Shown one piece after another: positions 1 through 10,302 of a stretch of DNA of 64,000 nucleotides. The position numbers and the translations under genes were made by a program. The notes under the pieces were generated by a model that was not told the DNA's origin, ran no database searches, and saw only the letters and a program-made list of their open reading frames with translations. The DNA lies in the NCBI GenBank assembly GCA_020055645.1, contig CM034546.1:128981875-129045874 (forward strand), in the 5' to 3' direction. This DNA is from Tomocerus qinae. Taxonomy: Eukaryota; Arthropoda; Collembola; Entomobryomorpha; Tomoceridae. Position 1 is the stretch's first letter; the number at the start of each line of letters is the position of its first letter.

Positions 1-75
1 AATACACAGCAACGCTTATTGTTAAATGTGTCCATGTCTTCTAGGGGACGTTTAAGTCCTGATGCTTGTCATTCA

Positions 76-888
76 TCAAAAGTTGTCTTCATTGATGGAA
101 GGAACATAAGTGGGCCATGAAGGTACCGCAGGTACATTCATTTTCTGGTATTGATTAAACTTAGACATAATAAATGGAAGTTCATGATTACAAATATGAA
201 ATTGATAAATTTTCTTGTCCAAAGTTGTTCTCTCCAAACGGAATCCTGCTAGCCGACCATCAGAAAGTTTAAGTTTGTGAACTTTGATCCCTCCAAAGCA
301 TACGGACGGAAAAGATATTTCATAAGGAAAATAGTTCTGATCTTGTTTGTAAACGTCCAGAAATGATTCCAACATGAGTCTTTTCATTAGGTTATCAAGA
401 GCATTTAGATTGCAGTTGAAGTATTGAACCTGGATTCCATCAATTTTTCTCTTCAAATGTATAAATATATTATCAGATACTTTATTGAATGAGATTGTTA
501 GTTGTCCAAATTTAGTTTCCCAATCATAGACTCCATATCGTCCATCATAGTAGACACTAATGACTTGACGTTCCTGTTGTTCGTCAGTTGAGTTTTGTTT
601 TTCCTCTTTCGTGTTCTGCATCGTTGACGACGTCTCGGAATTCGAACTTTCCGACAAAGACCCGGGGAAAGTATTATCTGTAGATTTCTCAATAGTCGTG
701 GTTGCTGCTGTCTCGATGGTTGTAACTGCGGTTGATGTAGCGGTTGCAGCGGTTGATGTTGCGGTTGCAGCAGTTGAGACTGCGGTTGCAGCGGTTGAAA
801 CTGCGGTTGTTGCGGTTGAGACCGCAGTGTTTGCGATTGAGGCTGCGGTTGCTGCGATTGAGATCTCTGGGACTTGTGTGATTTCCAT
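76..888 (-). CDS. Unassigned Polinton-region protein with Ala/Thr repeat
   Basis: A 270-residue open frame. Residues about 10-65 are a low-complexity alanine/threonine/serine repeat in which a short TAVST/TAATA-like unit recurs. Residues 70-110 are polar (Ser, Glu, Gln), and residues 110-270 look globular, with many aromatic residues, and may form the folded part. No catalytic motif, signal peptide or membrane segment is evident. It lies downstream of the integrase on the same strand, so it is probably cargo or a structural gene of the same element. I do not recognise its family. The start at 888 precedes the repeat; a start after the repeat is also possible. Confidence 0.4.
   Translation of the reverse strand: MEITQVPEISIAATAASIANTAVSTATTAVSTAATAVSTAATATSTAATATSTAVTTIETAATTTIEKSTDNTFPGSLSESSNSETSSTMQNTKEEKQNSTDEQQERQVISVYYDGRYGVYDWETKFGQLTISFNKVSDNIFIHLKRKIDGIQVQYFNCNLNALDNLMKRLMLESFLDVYKQDQNYFPYEISFPSVCFGGIKVHKLKLSDGRLAGFRLERTTLDKKIYQFHICNHELPFIMSKFNQYQKMNVPAVPSWPTYVPSINEDNF
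715..855. repeat. Short tandem repeat coding Ala/Thr
   Basis: Imperfect repeats of a GCGGTTG-type unit with a period of roughly 18-21 bp, inside the 270-residue frame. The period is a multiple of three, so both the real frame and an antisense frame stay open. Confidence 0.6.
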
Positions 889-1124
889 CGTAAAAGATTG
901 TAGTGGAGTTGGTTAGCCAGGATGAAGACTGTTTGATAGTTGTAGAAGTAGGATTGAAGTGATTACTAGATTGAAAATGCTAGCAACTTTTATACCAAAA
1001 AACATAAACCAAATTGTAATTGTACAGGAGTGAACTTGACTAAAGAATTAACCAAAATAGATTTCTGAGTAAAAAGTATTCATTTTAAAAGTCAAATAGT
1101 AGTGACTTTGCAGACGTCTTATTT

Positions 1125-1638
1125 TTAGGGGATTAACAAACGTTTCTTCAAAAAAGGAACGAGAATAGATTCTAAAGCCAGAACTCTATCCTTAAATCTA
1201 CACTTGTCAATGTAAAAATATTCCCAGTATCTCCAACGTGTTTCATCATGTTCAGGGATTAGAAAGGTCTGTACATGTTCCTGGAAATGTACATGATTTG
1301 TTTTGTCACCACTTTTTAAAATCGTTAATCCCATTGTAACGCAGAAATAGAAGTACGTATTTAAAATTATCTGTGTGTATTTCTTTTCTTATACTTTTAT
1401 TGTTTATAGAGTGGAGTACAAATACTTTGCGCACTATATCATAAAAGACAACAATTTCCTCAGTTAACTTAATGGAAATTTCAAATTCTGAAGGAGTATA
1501 ACTGTTTATATAATTAATATAGTTTGCACTGTTTGAGTTTTGAACACAGCATTGACAAATACACTTATTACACGTAAATGCACAAGATTGTTTTCCTATT
1601 TTGCAGAACGACTGAAAGAAGTTTCGAAAGAAAGACAT
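1125..1638 (-). CDS. Small Cys-containing frames in the Polinton region
   Basis: Short minus-strand reading frames between the integrase and the Ala/Thr-repeat protein. The upstream part has a cysteine cluster near residues 18-32 (CNKCICQCC), which could bind zinc. The rest is a mix of charged and aromatic residues without a known motif. The position within the Polinton block suggests a small element gene. I do not recognise the family. Confidence 0.3.
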
Positions 1639-1671
1639 CCTGAAGACTAAGTGTATTTTGCCTTGATTCTA

Positions 1672-2994
1672 CTATTTATATGATTTCTTTAGCTCTTGTT
1701 GATAATAGCCGCCATTTATATTATGACCATTGCAGTCTTTCAAATAATACATTGGTGGGTTAGAAGCTTTGATCGCGCGGACGTAGAAGACTTCTTCTCC
1801 AAAATATGTAGAATATCCTTTTTCAAAAATGGATTTAGATTTTGTTTTTAGAACAGCGTCACCAATTTTATACCGCAGTTGTAATTTCTTTGCGGTTTTA
1901 ACATTTCCGTACAGATTTTCCCAGACGACCTTCTCATTCAAAGTATTGACTTGGATTGGTTTCATTTTTATACTTCGATGATATGAGTTGTTGTAGAGAT
2001 TTTCAAAGTCTTTAAGTTTATTTATAAAACGTTTGGTTTTGTTTTGTGTCATATACCGAGATATCTTCTGCAGTGTTGTACTGTTGACCACTTTTTTGCA
2101 TTTTGACCGGGCCACTGGTCAAAATGGTCAAAATGGTCAAAATGGCTAAAATGGTCAAAATATCAGTATACAGTTACTTAGGCTAGCAAATGAAATTAAA
2201 AATATTTAGAGAATGAAATATGGCCTAAAACCAATGAAACACTATTCTACTAACATCAGACTGCAGAATGACATTTTCTAATCATTTTTAACTGCAATCT
2301 TTAGAAAGTTGTATTTGTTGTTTACTGTTGCAGTAAAAGCTACCTTGGGGTCTCAATTAACCCCAAACAGGCATTTTGTCCATTTTGACCATTTTGACCA
2401 CTTTTTAATTTTTTTTGACCGGGCCATTTTGACCATTACGACCATTATGACCACTAGTGGTTTTAACCACTGCACAACACTGATCTTCTGTCCAATTGTT
2501 CGAATAAATCTTTCAACAATACAGCATTTCATTGGTGAATGTACAACAAAATGATTTATTTTGTGTAGCAATGTCAATTTTTTTATTTTTGAGTTTATGA
2601 ATTCGGTACCCAAATCTGATTGCAGGTGTTTGCACACACGCTTTGTTCTTTTAAGTATTTTGGTAAATGCTGTAGCTACTGTTTCAGCATTTTTATTTGG
2701 TAATGCTTCCATCCAAGCCATCTTAGAAAATACATCAACTACACATAATATATATTTCCTTTTGTAATTAGACTTACTCCATCTTTTCATATCTAATAAG
2801 TCAGTGGCCCATGGTGCCGGAAAATGTAGGATATAACCAGGAATAGTAGATAGAGAATTTTTTACTACATCTCTTTTATGTTTCACTTTTGAGCTTTTTA
2901 AAAATCCCGAAAGACTCGAATAGGCTCCTGGAAGTTTAACATTGGTGTACTGCTTAATAACCTTCTCCATTGCAGTCTGACTTATGAGTGGCAC
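1672..2994 (-). pseudogene. Polinton integrase, fossil, split by a MITE
   Basis: Retroviral-type integrase used by Polintons to insert their DNA. The upstream part (2.5-3.0 kb) holds the catalytic core: WATDLLDMKR with the first Asp, LQSDLGTEF with the second, and the stretch ending VERFIRT with the Glu. The downstream part (1.67-2.06 kb) has YNNSYHRSIKM, followed by a C-terminal DNA-binding region resembling the chromo/SH3-type tail of Polinton integrases. A 412-bp hAT MITE sits between them. As a fossil it is not expected to be active. The family is recognisable from the core motifs. Confidence 0.7.
2071..2482. mobile_element. hAT MITE (family D), inserted in integrase
   Basis: Begins CAGTGTTGTACTGTTG and ends with the inverted form CACTGCACAACACTG. 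It is flanked on both sides by the exact 8-bp target duplication ATCTTCTG (2063-2070 and 2483-2490). The inner ends are made of TGGTCAAAA units in inverted orientation (about 2115-2160 and 2380-2450). Size 412 bp, no coding capacity. CAGTG ends plus an 8-bp duplication fit the hAT superfamily. Confidence 0.8.
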
Positions 2995-3078
2995 TATTTA
3001 TAGACATTTTGTTGTATATACCTAGAATGTTTTCATATTTGTAGTCATTTTTCAAATAGCAATGGTACTGTCAACATC

Positions 3079-3601
3079 ATGGTGAAACGAATCAAAGCAA
3101 ATCACGCATTCTTTAGTAATTATTTAAAGGCTAACAAAAAGTATAAAGCAGAAGTTTTATCTGCAGCAACTCCAGATCAAGTTTGTTCCCTCTGTGAAGC
3201 TACATTAAACGTAGTTAATAAAAACGTTCCTATAAATAAATCAAAAGTACAAAAATTAAAAAAGTCTGAAAAAATCATTAAAAAAATTTGTTTTGACTCA
3301 AAACTACCATTGGATAAAAAGAAAAAAATATTGATTCAACACGGAGGTGCTTTTTGCCGATTATATTGTCATCTGTTCTTGGTCTTTTGGCAAATAAACT
3401 ATTTGGGCCATAATGGTAAAGCGAATGCGTTTAGTGCCGGAATCTGCATTCCAGCAGATAATGCATACTGTTAATAGGCCCTCAACAAACAATAGATTAA
3501 ACAGTAAGTTACCTGATGATATAAAACTTTTACTATATCAGGAACAAGCAAGAAATTTATATCAAAAAAGGAGAATGCTAAAAACAGACCAATTTTGGTG
3601 A
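3079..3601 (+). CDS. Small basic Polinton-type protein region, fossil
   Basis: Lys-rich reading frames opening with MVKRIKANHAFF. They contain the conserved features CSLCEATLNVVN, a lysine-rich middle, and KKKILIQHGGAF, followed by a KRMRLVPESAF stretch and LLYQEQARNLYQ. This order is typical of a small basic protein often found near Polinton integrases; its biochemical role is not established, and DNA binding is only a guess from its charge. It is divergently oriented to the integrase, about 85 bp away, so a shared promoter region around 2995-3078 is likely. The region appears broken. Confidence 0.5.
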
Positions 3602-4332
3602 AAAATGTTAATTCCGTATGCAACGAAACCTCAATGTCAAAAGCTAATGTTGAAAATGAAGCTAATGTTGTTCATAATGAGATTGACAAAGATGAAGATG
3701 AAGTGACTGTTCACGATGAGTTTGACGATAATGAAGATGAAGAAGTTGTAGACAATGAGAATGACGATGATGAAATGTACGAGACATTATCTACAAATAA
3801 TAGAAAAAGAAGCGTAAGTACAGAAAATGGAGAACAGCCTAATGCTAAAAGCAGCAAGATTCAGAGAAAAAAGAAACGGAGTATTCATGACAATCGTCTA
3901 TATCCTGAAAACACACCGTTTTATGCAAAAAAATTTAGTCCTGTAGAACCGTGGCTTTTACAGCGAAAACCATTGGTTATTCCTGGTTTAAAGAGGGGAA
4001 AGAAGAATGGAGTAACGGACAACAATGAAAATGACAAGTGGGAAGATTATGTCGAAACTTTAAATCAAACGGAAAAAAAGAAATTGAAGTTGGCTCCTTT
4101 ACACGAAAGGGATGACCTGATAGGAAGTAACAGAGATCATAAAAGGCAAAATACATCCAAAGTTATGATCGACAAGAAGCAAAAGTCTGGTACAGCATCA
4201 TATAACATAATTCGAGGCAGGAAGCACGAACCTAAAACAACAACTACTATACGCGGACGACCTACAGAGGATTTGACTTTACGGAAAAGTCATAGAGCAA
4301 AAAAGCAAATAGATCGATGGACGGCATATTAA
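3595..4332 (+). CDS. Acidic then basic uncharacterised protein
   Basis: An open frame of 245 residues. Residues about 20-60 are strongly acidic (Asp/Glu blocks). Residues 70-105 contain basic clusters (KIQRKKKRS), which could serve as nuclear localisation signals. The middle has YPENTPFYAKKF and PWLLQRKPLVIPGLKRGKK, and the tail is basic. It directly follows the small basic Polinton-type protein on the same strand, which suggests the same element. No known domain is recognised. The ATG-type start is uncertain, as the frame may continue from the upstream one. Confidence 0.4.
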   Translation: MVKNVNSVCNETSMSKANVENEANVVHNEIDKDEDEVTVHDEFDDNEDEEVVDNENDDDEMYETLSTNNRKRSVSTENGEQPNAKSSKIQRKKKRSIHDNRLYPENTPFYAKKFSPVEPWLLQRKPLVIPGLKRGKKNGVTDNNENDKWEDYVETLNQTEKKKLKLAPLHERDDLIGSNRDHKRQNTSKVMIDKKQKSGTASYNIIRGRKHEPKTTTTIRGRPTEDLTLRKSHRAKKQIDRWTAY

Positions 4333-4439
4333 TTTTATTTTTATATAAATTGCGTTTATTTAAATAAAGTGTGATTAAACTTAAATAACCGTTAAACAAA
4401 TTTTTCATTCTTTACCATTTATTATATGTTTATTAATGT

Positions 4440-4800
4440 GCGACTCAAAACTCAGATATATTTCCATGTTTTCCATGTACAAGGAGTAGGGGACACATCT
4501 ATCCATAAGTAAGTTCATAGTCTAAAACTTGGCACTCTGGTAGATGCATTACTTTACATGCACAAGTAGCGGGGGCATATCTATCAATGCTTGAACTGAG
4601 ACATGAAGTTCATAGCCTACAACTCAACAGAGTCAGCATTCAGGCATCTACATGCTTTCCATGCATAAGGAGTAGGGGGTATACCTAACCATTAGTAAGT
4701 TCCTACTCTAAAACTCGGCACTTAGGTAGATGCATACCTATCCATGTATAAGGAGTAGGGGCATACCTATCAATACTTGAGCCGTAGACCGTAGTATACT
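4440..4800. repeat. Degenerate ~190-bp tandem repeat with two sub-units
   Basis: The landmark AAGGAGTAGGGG recurs near 4480, 4561 (as CAAGTAGCGGGG), 4669 and 4751. Spacing alternates about 81, 108 and 82 bp, so the array is best read as a 190-bp higher-order unit built from two related halves. No coding content. Confidence 0.55.
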
Positions 4801-5329
4801 TACTACTCCCCAGCCTTTCACTTTCGTTACGCGAAGTTATTTCATATCTCCTTTAATGAAGTTCAATCTTTTATTGTTTGGATGCACTCTTAAAACTCAT
4901 ATAAAATGAATGCACCATATGAATACAATATTACAGTATTCGGTGAAACCTCAGATGTGATTATGTGATTGCATTAGTCGGTTAGGTTAATTTAATTCAT
5001 GCTGCATGTTAAACCTAAAAATTTTAATAACACTTATTTTACAATAATATCGTTCATGTAAGAAGAAAATCTAAACAATTTTAATGGAAGAAATTCTAAG
5101 CCTTCGATCCACATATCACAATATTTTGGCACATAGTTGGGATTCGCATTTACCCTCTATGATAATTTTTGCTAGTTATATCGAAACATCCCCATTTGTG
5201 AGATAGACTGAAGGGTTCAAAAGTGTAGAAAAATTTTACTTGTATAGCACCCAACATGCCATCATGTCCCACTACTATACTGAGTGAGTGAAAATCTTAA
5301 TCAGGTTTAGAAATGAAATCAATTTTAAA
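4801..5329. other. Non-coding DNA, nothing recognised
   Basis: AT-rich sequence between the 190-bp repeat and the left edge of the tandem duplication. No frame, hairpin or element end stands out. Confidence 0.5.
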
Positions 5330-5618
5330 ATCTATCTATTGAAAATGGGAATTGGTTAAAAATAATTCGATCGGTGGCTGCTGGTTGACTGCTAAAATAA
5401 TAACAAAAGAGTAGATTAAAACAATATAATTATATTCCAAGTGAATACAACTGTACTTCCCCCACATTGGTTGATGTTCTCGCTCCAATTACTGTTTTCG
5501 ATAATGTACCCCAACGAATACCTCTATGTACTAAATTTAGCAAATGAAGCTATAGGTTGTACATTATTGAAAACGTTAATTTATCTCGGAAGATAAGCCT
5601 ATTGTAGTAATGTACCAC

Positions 5619-6684
5619 CAGTGGCGGCTCTAGGATTTGCGAGGCCCTGGGCAAAATTTTCGAGCGAGGCCCCATAATAATAATTCACATATATGCAAAT
5701 TATTATATTAATTCAAATCTACGAACTTTTCCCGTTTTTAAATGAAATTGGCAAATGAAAAATGGATTTTCGCGCTATTTTCAATTTTTTTGAATGTTAT
5801 TGAAAACAAAATAAGTATGTGTACAGAAGTAAGTTTCGGGAGGGACTGTATTATGTGATACTTATATCGCCATTACATATATTCGCGCGCAGCGCGAAAA
5901 GCTTTGTCAATTTTGGACAAAAACTAGTCAAAACTGGCCTAAAAATGGCAACTAATCAATTTTTTGCTATTTTAAGAAAAAATATCTTTATCTAGGATTT
6001 TGGGGTGGGGCTTCAGCCTATAAGGTTTTCCACCTCAATACGTCCTTTATTCAAAATAAGACCCTAAAACTCTGTTAAAAATTTCTTTATTTCTTTGAAT
6101 CTTTCTAAATTGAAATAAACTATTAGTGGAATTACAAGCACGTATCCAGGAATTTGGACTAAGGGGAGCCCACCAAAATGAAAATATATTAATAAAATTA
6201 AGGCACATACGCGCGAAATTTTTCGGATTTTTAACCTTTTTTGACAAAAAAATTGCCTTTTCTGGATACTTGAAGGGTCCCGGCCCTCCCTCTGGATACT
6301 TGCTTGAGTGGAAAAATAATTGTCTACATCTACTGCAATTGCGCAGTTTTGGTATCGCAAACTGCTACAAATTTGTGGATTGAAATATATATAGTAATTC
6401 TATAATAATTCTGAGAGATGCTGCTTTCGTGTCACCAGTATCTTTTTACAGGATTGGGCGATATCTACTTTCGGTATACATTTCTTCCTTGAATTCTAAA
6501 AATGGTTCTGTAGTAATTCTGTTACAAAACGTATAACTTAAACCAAAATGCAAAACCAGCATTTTTGAAGTGAAATTAACACAGAGAAGTTGAAATTCTT
6601 TCTTTGTCAAAGCTCTGCGCGAGGCCCCAAAAGCGCGAGGCCCTGGGCAACTGCCCAGTCTGCCCATTGGGAAAGCCGCCTCTG
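5619..6684. mobile_element. hAT non-autonomous element (family A), copy 1
   Basis: A 1066-bp element with ends CAGTGGCGGCTCTAGG and (inverted) CAGAGGCGGCTTTCCC. It is flanked by an exact 8-bp duplication TGTACCAC (5611-5618, 6685-6692). The inner ends share GAGGCCCTGGGCAA in inverted orientation. No transposase motif is seen; short frames inside are conserved only because the copies are nearly identical. The ends and duplication length fit hAT. Confidence 0.85.
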
Positions 6685-6692
6685 TGTACCAC

Positions 6693-7370
6693 ATGATCCA
6701 CTGCCTTTCTAATACATGTGGTGCATTGTGTAGATTGTGTGCATTTTAATAACAACGTCTGCGAATTGCTAAAACTTATTAACACGAAAGTCATATTTTG
6801 GAAAAGAAAAGGGTAAACTATATAGTAGTATTGTCACGTCGACAAGTCGACAATAATATAAATAATATAACCTAATTACCAGCTCTTAAACAACCAATTT
6901 GGGTTTTCCCGACTGAAGTTTGGTCTATTAAATAATATTTAAAGTTTCTAGTGTGCTGTTATTAATCCATATTTGAAAATTCCTGCTTGGAAATGGACCA
7001 TGGAAATTAATACAAGGTACGACATGAGTAATACCCACTGTTTTTGAAGAACTTACAATTTAATCCCAATTATTAGTCCTTTGAAAGAAATATTTTTGAA
7101 AATAGAGATTTGATTATTAATCATTGAATGACCAAGCTTATTTGTATGCGGATTGAATTTTCAAACGTTACTATCATCTTTCTTTAAAAAAATTTTGAAT
7201 TTCATTATATAATAATAATAAAGGAATATTTAAAAACCGGACTGTACTGTAATACCGTAAATTGCATTTCATTTTTAGCTCGCCTGAGGAAGCAAGCTTA
7301 TTTAACTTGTTATTTGTCTTTAATAGAAAGGGGAAATGATAATGATAAATGATGATAATATAGTAACAAT
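6693..7370. other. Non-coding stretch with an AGCTCGCCTGA fragment
   Basis: No gene seen. At 7272-7300 there is ATTTTTAGCTCGCCTGAGGA, which matches the head of the repeated element found whole at 36713 and 38493. The same stretch recurs in copy 2 at about 17283-17311. Confidence 0.5.
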
Positions 7371-8393
7371 TGTAAAGTGTATAGGAGTGAATGCAGTAGC
7401 TAAAGCCAAAGCATCCACTCCTATCACTCAGGTAAAGGAATGAATGGACTAGCGACCGACGGAAATTGATTTCTTATCTATTTCTCGCCGGCCGCTGTCC
7501 CTTCATTCTACACATCATACGATGAGTCCAGGTAATGAACTTAGAAGACTCTTTTGTTCTATTTATGTCTTTTCCCTAATAGTTCATTACCTGGCCCTAA
7601 TGAATAAAAATCTATCTATGCATCTTCCCTAACACTAAGTTTATTTCTACCTACAAATTTCTACCTGCTATTGTACCCTAAATTTAACTTAGACTAATAC
7701 TCCCTACTAAACTAATTATTTAAATTAAAGCTACCTACTTACCTTTTGTTGTAAGTCCGAATGTATGGAAAACTCCCTCTGCCACGTCCGGACTTACGAG
7801 CTGGAGTTGACCCTACATTCGGACATTAAAGATTTATGTCTCCATTCAGAGACTTATCAAAATTTGTCAAACATATAAATAGTTTGAAGTGCCTGGGCAC
7901 TTCATCTCATTTCTACTGTGGACTCGGCTGAGAACTGTTCTGTTCTGTGTGCCCTGGACTGTTTCTTTGTGCCTTACCTGAACTCGGATTTGTGTGGAAG
8001 CCTACTGCTAAAGTAAGTTGTACACTCTCCTCTGTTCTGTCTCACTCTCCCCCATTAGGATTAATTTAACTTAAACTCTAGTATCTAAATTTATATTTTA
8101 TTTGAATTGGATTTTTGATTTTGAATTTTATTTTTAATAATAATTATTGGTTTTTCTCTTTTATAACGTACGAGTATTTCTAATATTCATTTTTGCCGCA
8201 TTAGAGTATTTTTCATAATTATTATTGAACATTAGACGAAGGCTTACCTTAGTGAAGTTCATACTTAATTCTAAGTTAATAATTATCATTCATTGGTTCA
8301 TGCCTCTACCTCATCTACATAATATTCAGCCAAGTAGTAGCGATAGTTAGACTTCATTTAATTCATCTTTATGACAGTTTTGCTATCATTACA
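7371..8393 (+). repeat. Gypsy 5' LTR
   Basis: 1023 bp, starting TGTAAAGTG and ending ATTACA, identical by eye to the 3' LTR. It contains an inverted pair GTCCGAATGTA / TACATTCGGAC around the middle and another TAAGTCCG / CGGACTTA, so part of it can fold. Confidence 0.9.
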
Positions 8394-8394
8394 A

Positions 8395-8412
8395 TGGCTC
8401 CCCGCAGAGGAA
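8395..8412 (+). promoter_or_regulatory. Candidate primer-binding site
   Basis: TGGCTCCCCGCAGAGGAA begins one base after the LTR end. TGG is the expected complement of a tRNA CCA end, and the next bases could pair with an acceptor stem. I cannot assign the tRNA type. Confidence 0.5.
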
Positions 8413-8460
8413 TTAGTTGATTTCTGAGTTCTCAATTTAATTCTTGGCTTCATTTTGTAG

Positions 8461-9066
8461 ATGAGCGATACGTCGAGCAATCGGGGATCCGATTCATGGG
8501 TTGAGGACGGTTGGGAGTATCCTGTACCGACAGTAGAATCTTCTCTGGGAGAGTTGGCAGCTTACAACGCGTACCTAAGTCGTAACGACTTAAATGGCCA
8601 GCACGAAAAGGTACGCTTATCTCTTTACTTTAGCCTCCTTTAGATTTAGTCTTCCGACTTTAGCAGTTCAAATTTATTCAGATAGGTCCATAAGTCCACG
8701 ACACTTTAGATTCAGTTCATTCTTCCTCTTGTTCATTTTTTCTGAGATCCTCTTTTTCTTTTTCCCCTCTAGTTGCTGGTTAACTATGACATGCCAGTGG
8801 CATGGGCATTAAGCACCTTTTCTGACTTCGAGGCCTTGGAGTATTACTCTAATCATCCAAGACCCAAACAGGTGGCAGTAACCCAGCGCATTAAGCAACG
8901 CTTTGGCAATCGTCTCGCCGTTTACCAGAATAATTACATTCTGATCAATTACCTCTGGATGGTATATGAGGGACGGTTTTATAGGTGGTACGACCAACAA
9001 GATCGTTACCATCTCCATCATACCGGCTTGGTATTCATTGATACCCAATATCTTCCGGCTGCTTAG
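8461..9066 (+). CDS. Pre-gag leader frames of the gypsy element
   Basis: Two short open frames lie between the LTR and gag (8461-8643 and 8773-9066). The first is acidic and rich in Ser, Trp and Glu. The second is rich in Tyr and Trp and looks like a small folded domain. The stretch between them has intron-like borders: AAAAG/GTACGC on the left and a pyrimidine run ending CTAG on the right. Known gypsy elements rarely carry frames here. No similarity is recognised. Whether the frames are translated is unknown. Confidence 0.35.
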
Positions 9067-9252
9067 CCATTCATTTTATTGGTTTTGTTTTGTTTTGTTT
9101 ATTTGCAATTGCATTAAATAAATTCATTTTTTTTGTTGTTTGCATTCTATATCCTTGTAGTTTCTCATACTATTCATTTTTCATTTAGCTTGTTCATACC
9201 TTACTGTTTTTTTCACTTATAACTTTTCTATTCCATTCTAATTTAATAAACC

Positions 9253-10302
9253 ATGGATCCCGCAGCATTAGAAAAAGCTTTAACAGACTTACATGCCCAG
9301 GTACAGCTATTATCTCGAGCACATACTACCCTATCACAAAAACATCATGTTACAGTGACTTCACTAGAAGATGTTCAGAATAGTTTACCATCCATTCCAA
9401 ATACTGCCGTGATTATAGATAGCGCCTCATCTATTCCACTACCTGTTTACTCTCCTTCCGAGACTTCACCACGGGCTTACCTTAGAGAATTAGAAGAATA
9501 TCTTAGATGGAAAGCAGCACCAGAAAATACTTGGCTTAATCTATTATCTAGACTTTTCCCAAAGGGCTCCAATATAGCGAACTGGTGGAGGGAATCAAAG
9601 GAAGCATGTACCAACTGGAAAGATTTTTGTGATGAATTTATAAGTTATCACACTAGCTCCCAGTCCATTGATCTCCTCTACCAAGAGCTGTTCGCAATGA
9701 CGCAAACCTTTGCCATGCCCTTTGAGAATTATTGTTGGAAGGTTCAAACTTTGTATCGAAAAATAGATAGACAAATTGCAAGCGACAGAGTCATTGATAG
9801 AATTATTAATTCATGCTTGCCTGAAATTGCAGTTCACTTGAGACCTTTAAAAATTAAAACGATTCTAGATGTAATTTCAAAAGGCAAGGATATTATTCTT
9901 CATTTAAATAAACAACGACTCATGCAGAATCGCCCTTTATTAAAAATGTCCGATACTGATCCAGTCCAACAATCTAAATCTTATAAACCTTATTATAAAT
10001 CCAACTTTAATAAGTCTAGTAGTAGTCCTAGTGATCCCAAAAGTGAGCATAGTGACCAATTGGCAACTTCTGGGTCCACTAGTTCAAACAGCCAATCCAG
10101 TGCTAAGTCTTCTCAGGATCCTTCTGATACCCAATCTTTTTCTAAAGCCTCTTCTTCTAAATCCTCTATTATATGCGCTTACTGTAAAAAGAAAGGGCAT
10201 TCAATAGATATGTGTTTTAAGAGGAAAAAGAAGGAAGAACGACAGGCCAAGGCATTAGCAATGCAAGGTACCCCTGCCCCTAGTGGTTCGGAAAACCGTT
10301 GA
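9253..10302 (+). CDS. gag: Gypsy Gag
   Basis: A 349-residue structural protein that would form the virus-like particle. Residues 1-30 may be a short coiled coil. Residues about 75-200 match the Ty3/gypsy Gag core (LRELEEYLRWK, then a Trp-rich helix region with ANWWRESKEACTNWKDF). Residues 235-305 are Ser-rich and low complexity. One zinc knuckle near residues 310-325 reads CAYCKKKGHSIDMC, an exact CX2CX4HX4C, for RNA binding. The ATG at 9253 follows a long AT-rich leader. The frame ends where pol begins in another frame. Confidence 0.9.
   Translation: MDPAALEKALTDLHAQVQLLSRAHTTLSQKHHVTVTSLEDVQNSLPSIPNTAVIIDSASSIPLPVYSPSETSPRAYLRELEEYLRWKAAPENTWLNLLSRLFPKGSNIANWWRESKEACTNWKDFCDEFISYHTSSQSIDLLYQELFAMTQTFAMPFENYCWKVQTLYRKIDRQIASDRVIDRIINSCLPEIAVHLRPLKIKTILDVISKGKDIILHLNKQRLMQNRPLLKMSDTDPVQQSKSYKPYYKSNFNKSSSSPSDPKSEHSDQLATSGSTSSNSQSSAKSSQDPSDTQSFSKASSSKSSIICAYCKKKGHSIDMCFKRKKKEERQAKALAMQGTPAPSGSENR

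Larger units (their letters stand above)
1..4400. mobile_element. Polinton/Maverick fossil, partial
   Basis: A run of reading frames matching one end of a Polinton: a retroviral-type integrase on the minus strand (1672-2994), a small basic protein of a type common next to Polinton integrases on the plus strand (3079-3601), and several unassigned frames. The left end is cut by the window, and no protein-primed polymerase, ATPase, protease or capsid gene is visible here. No terminal inverted repeat was found; the right edge is placed just after the last frame at 4332. The copy is broken, with a few breaks plus one inserted hAT MITE (2071-2482). It looks old but not ancient, since long frames survive. 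Family call rests on the integrase and its neighbour; inference is moderate. Confidence 0.65.

Noticed and set aside
611-916. Val/Ala-rich plus-strand frame
   Set aside because: It is the antisense of the Ala/Thr repeat of the minus-strand protein.
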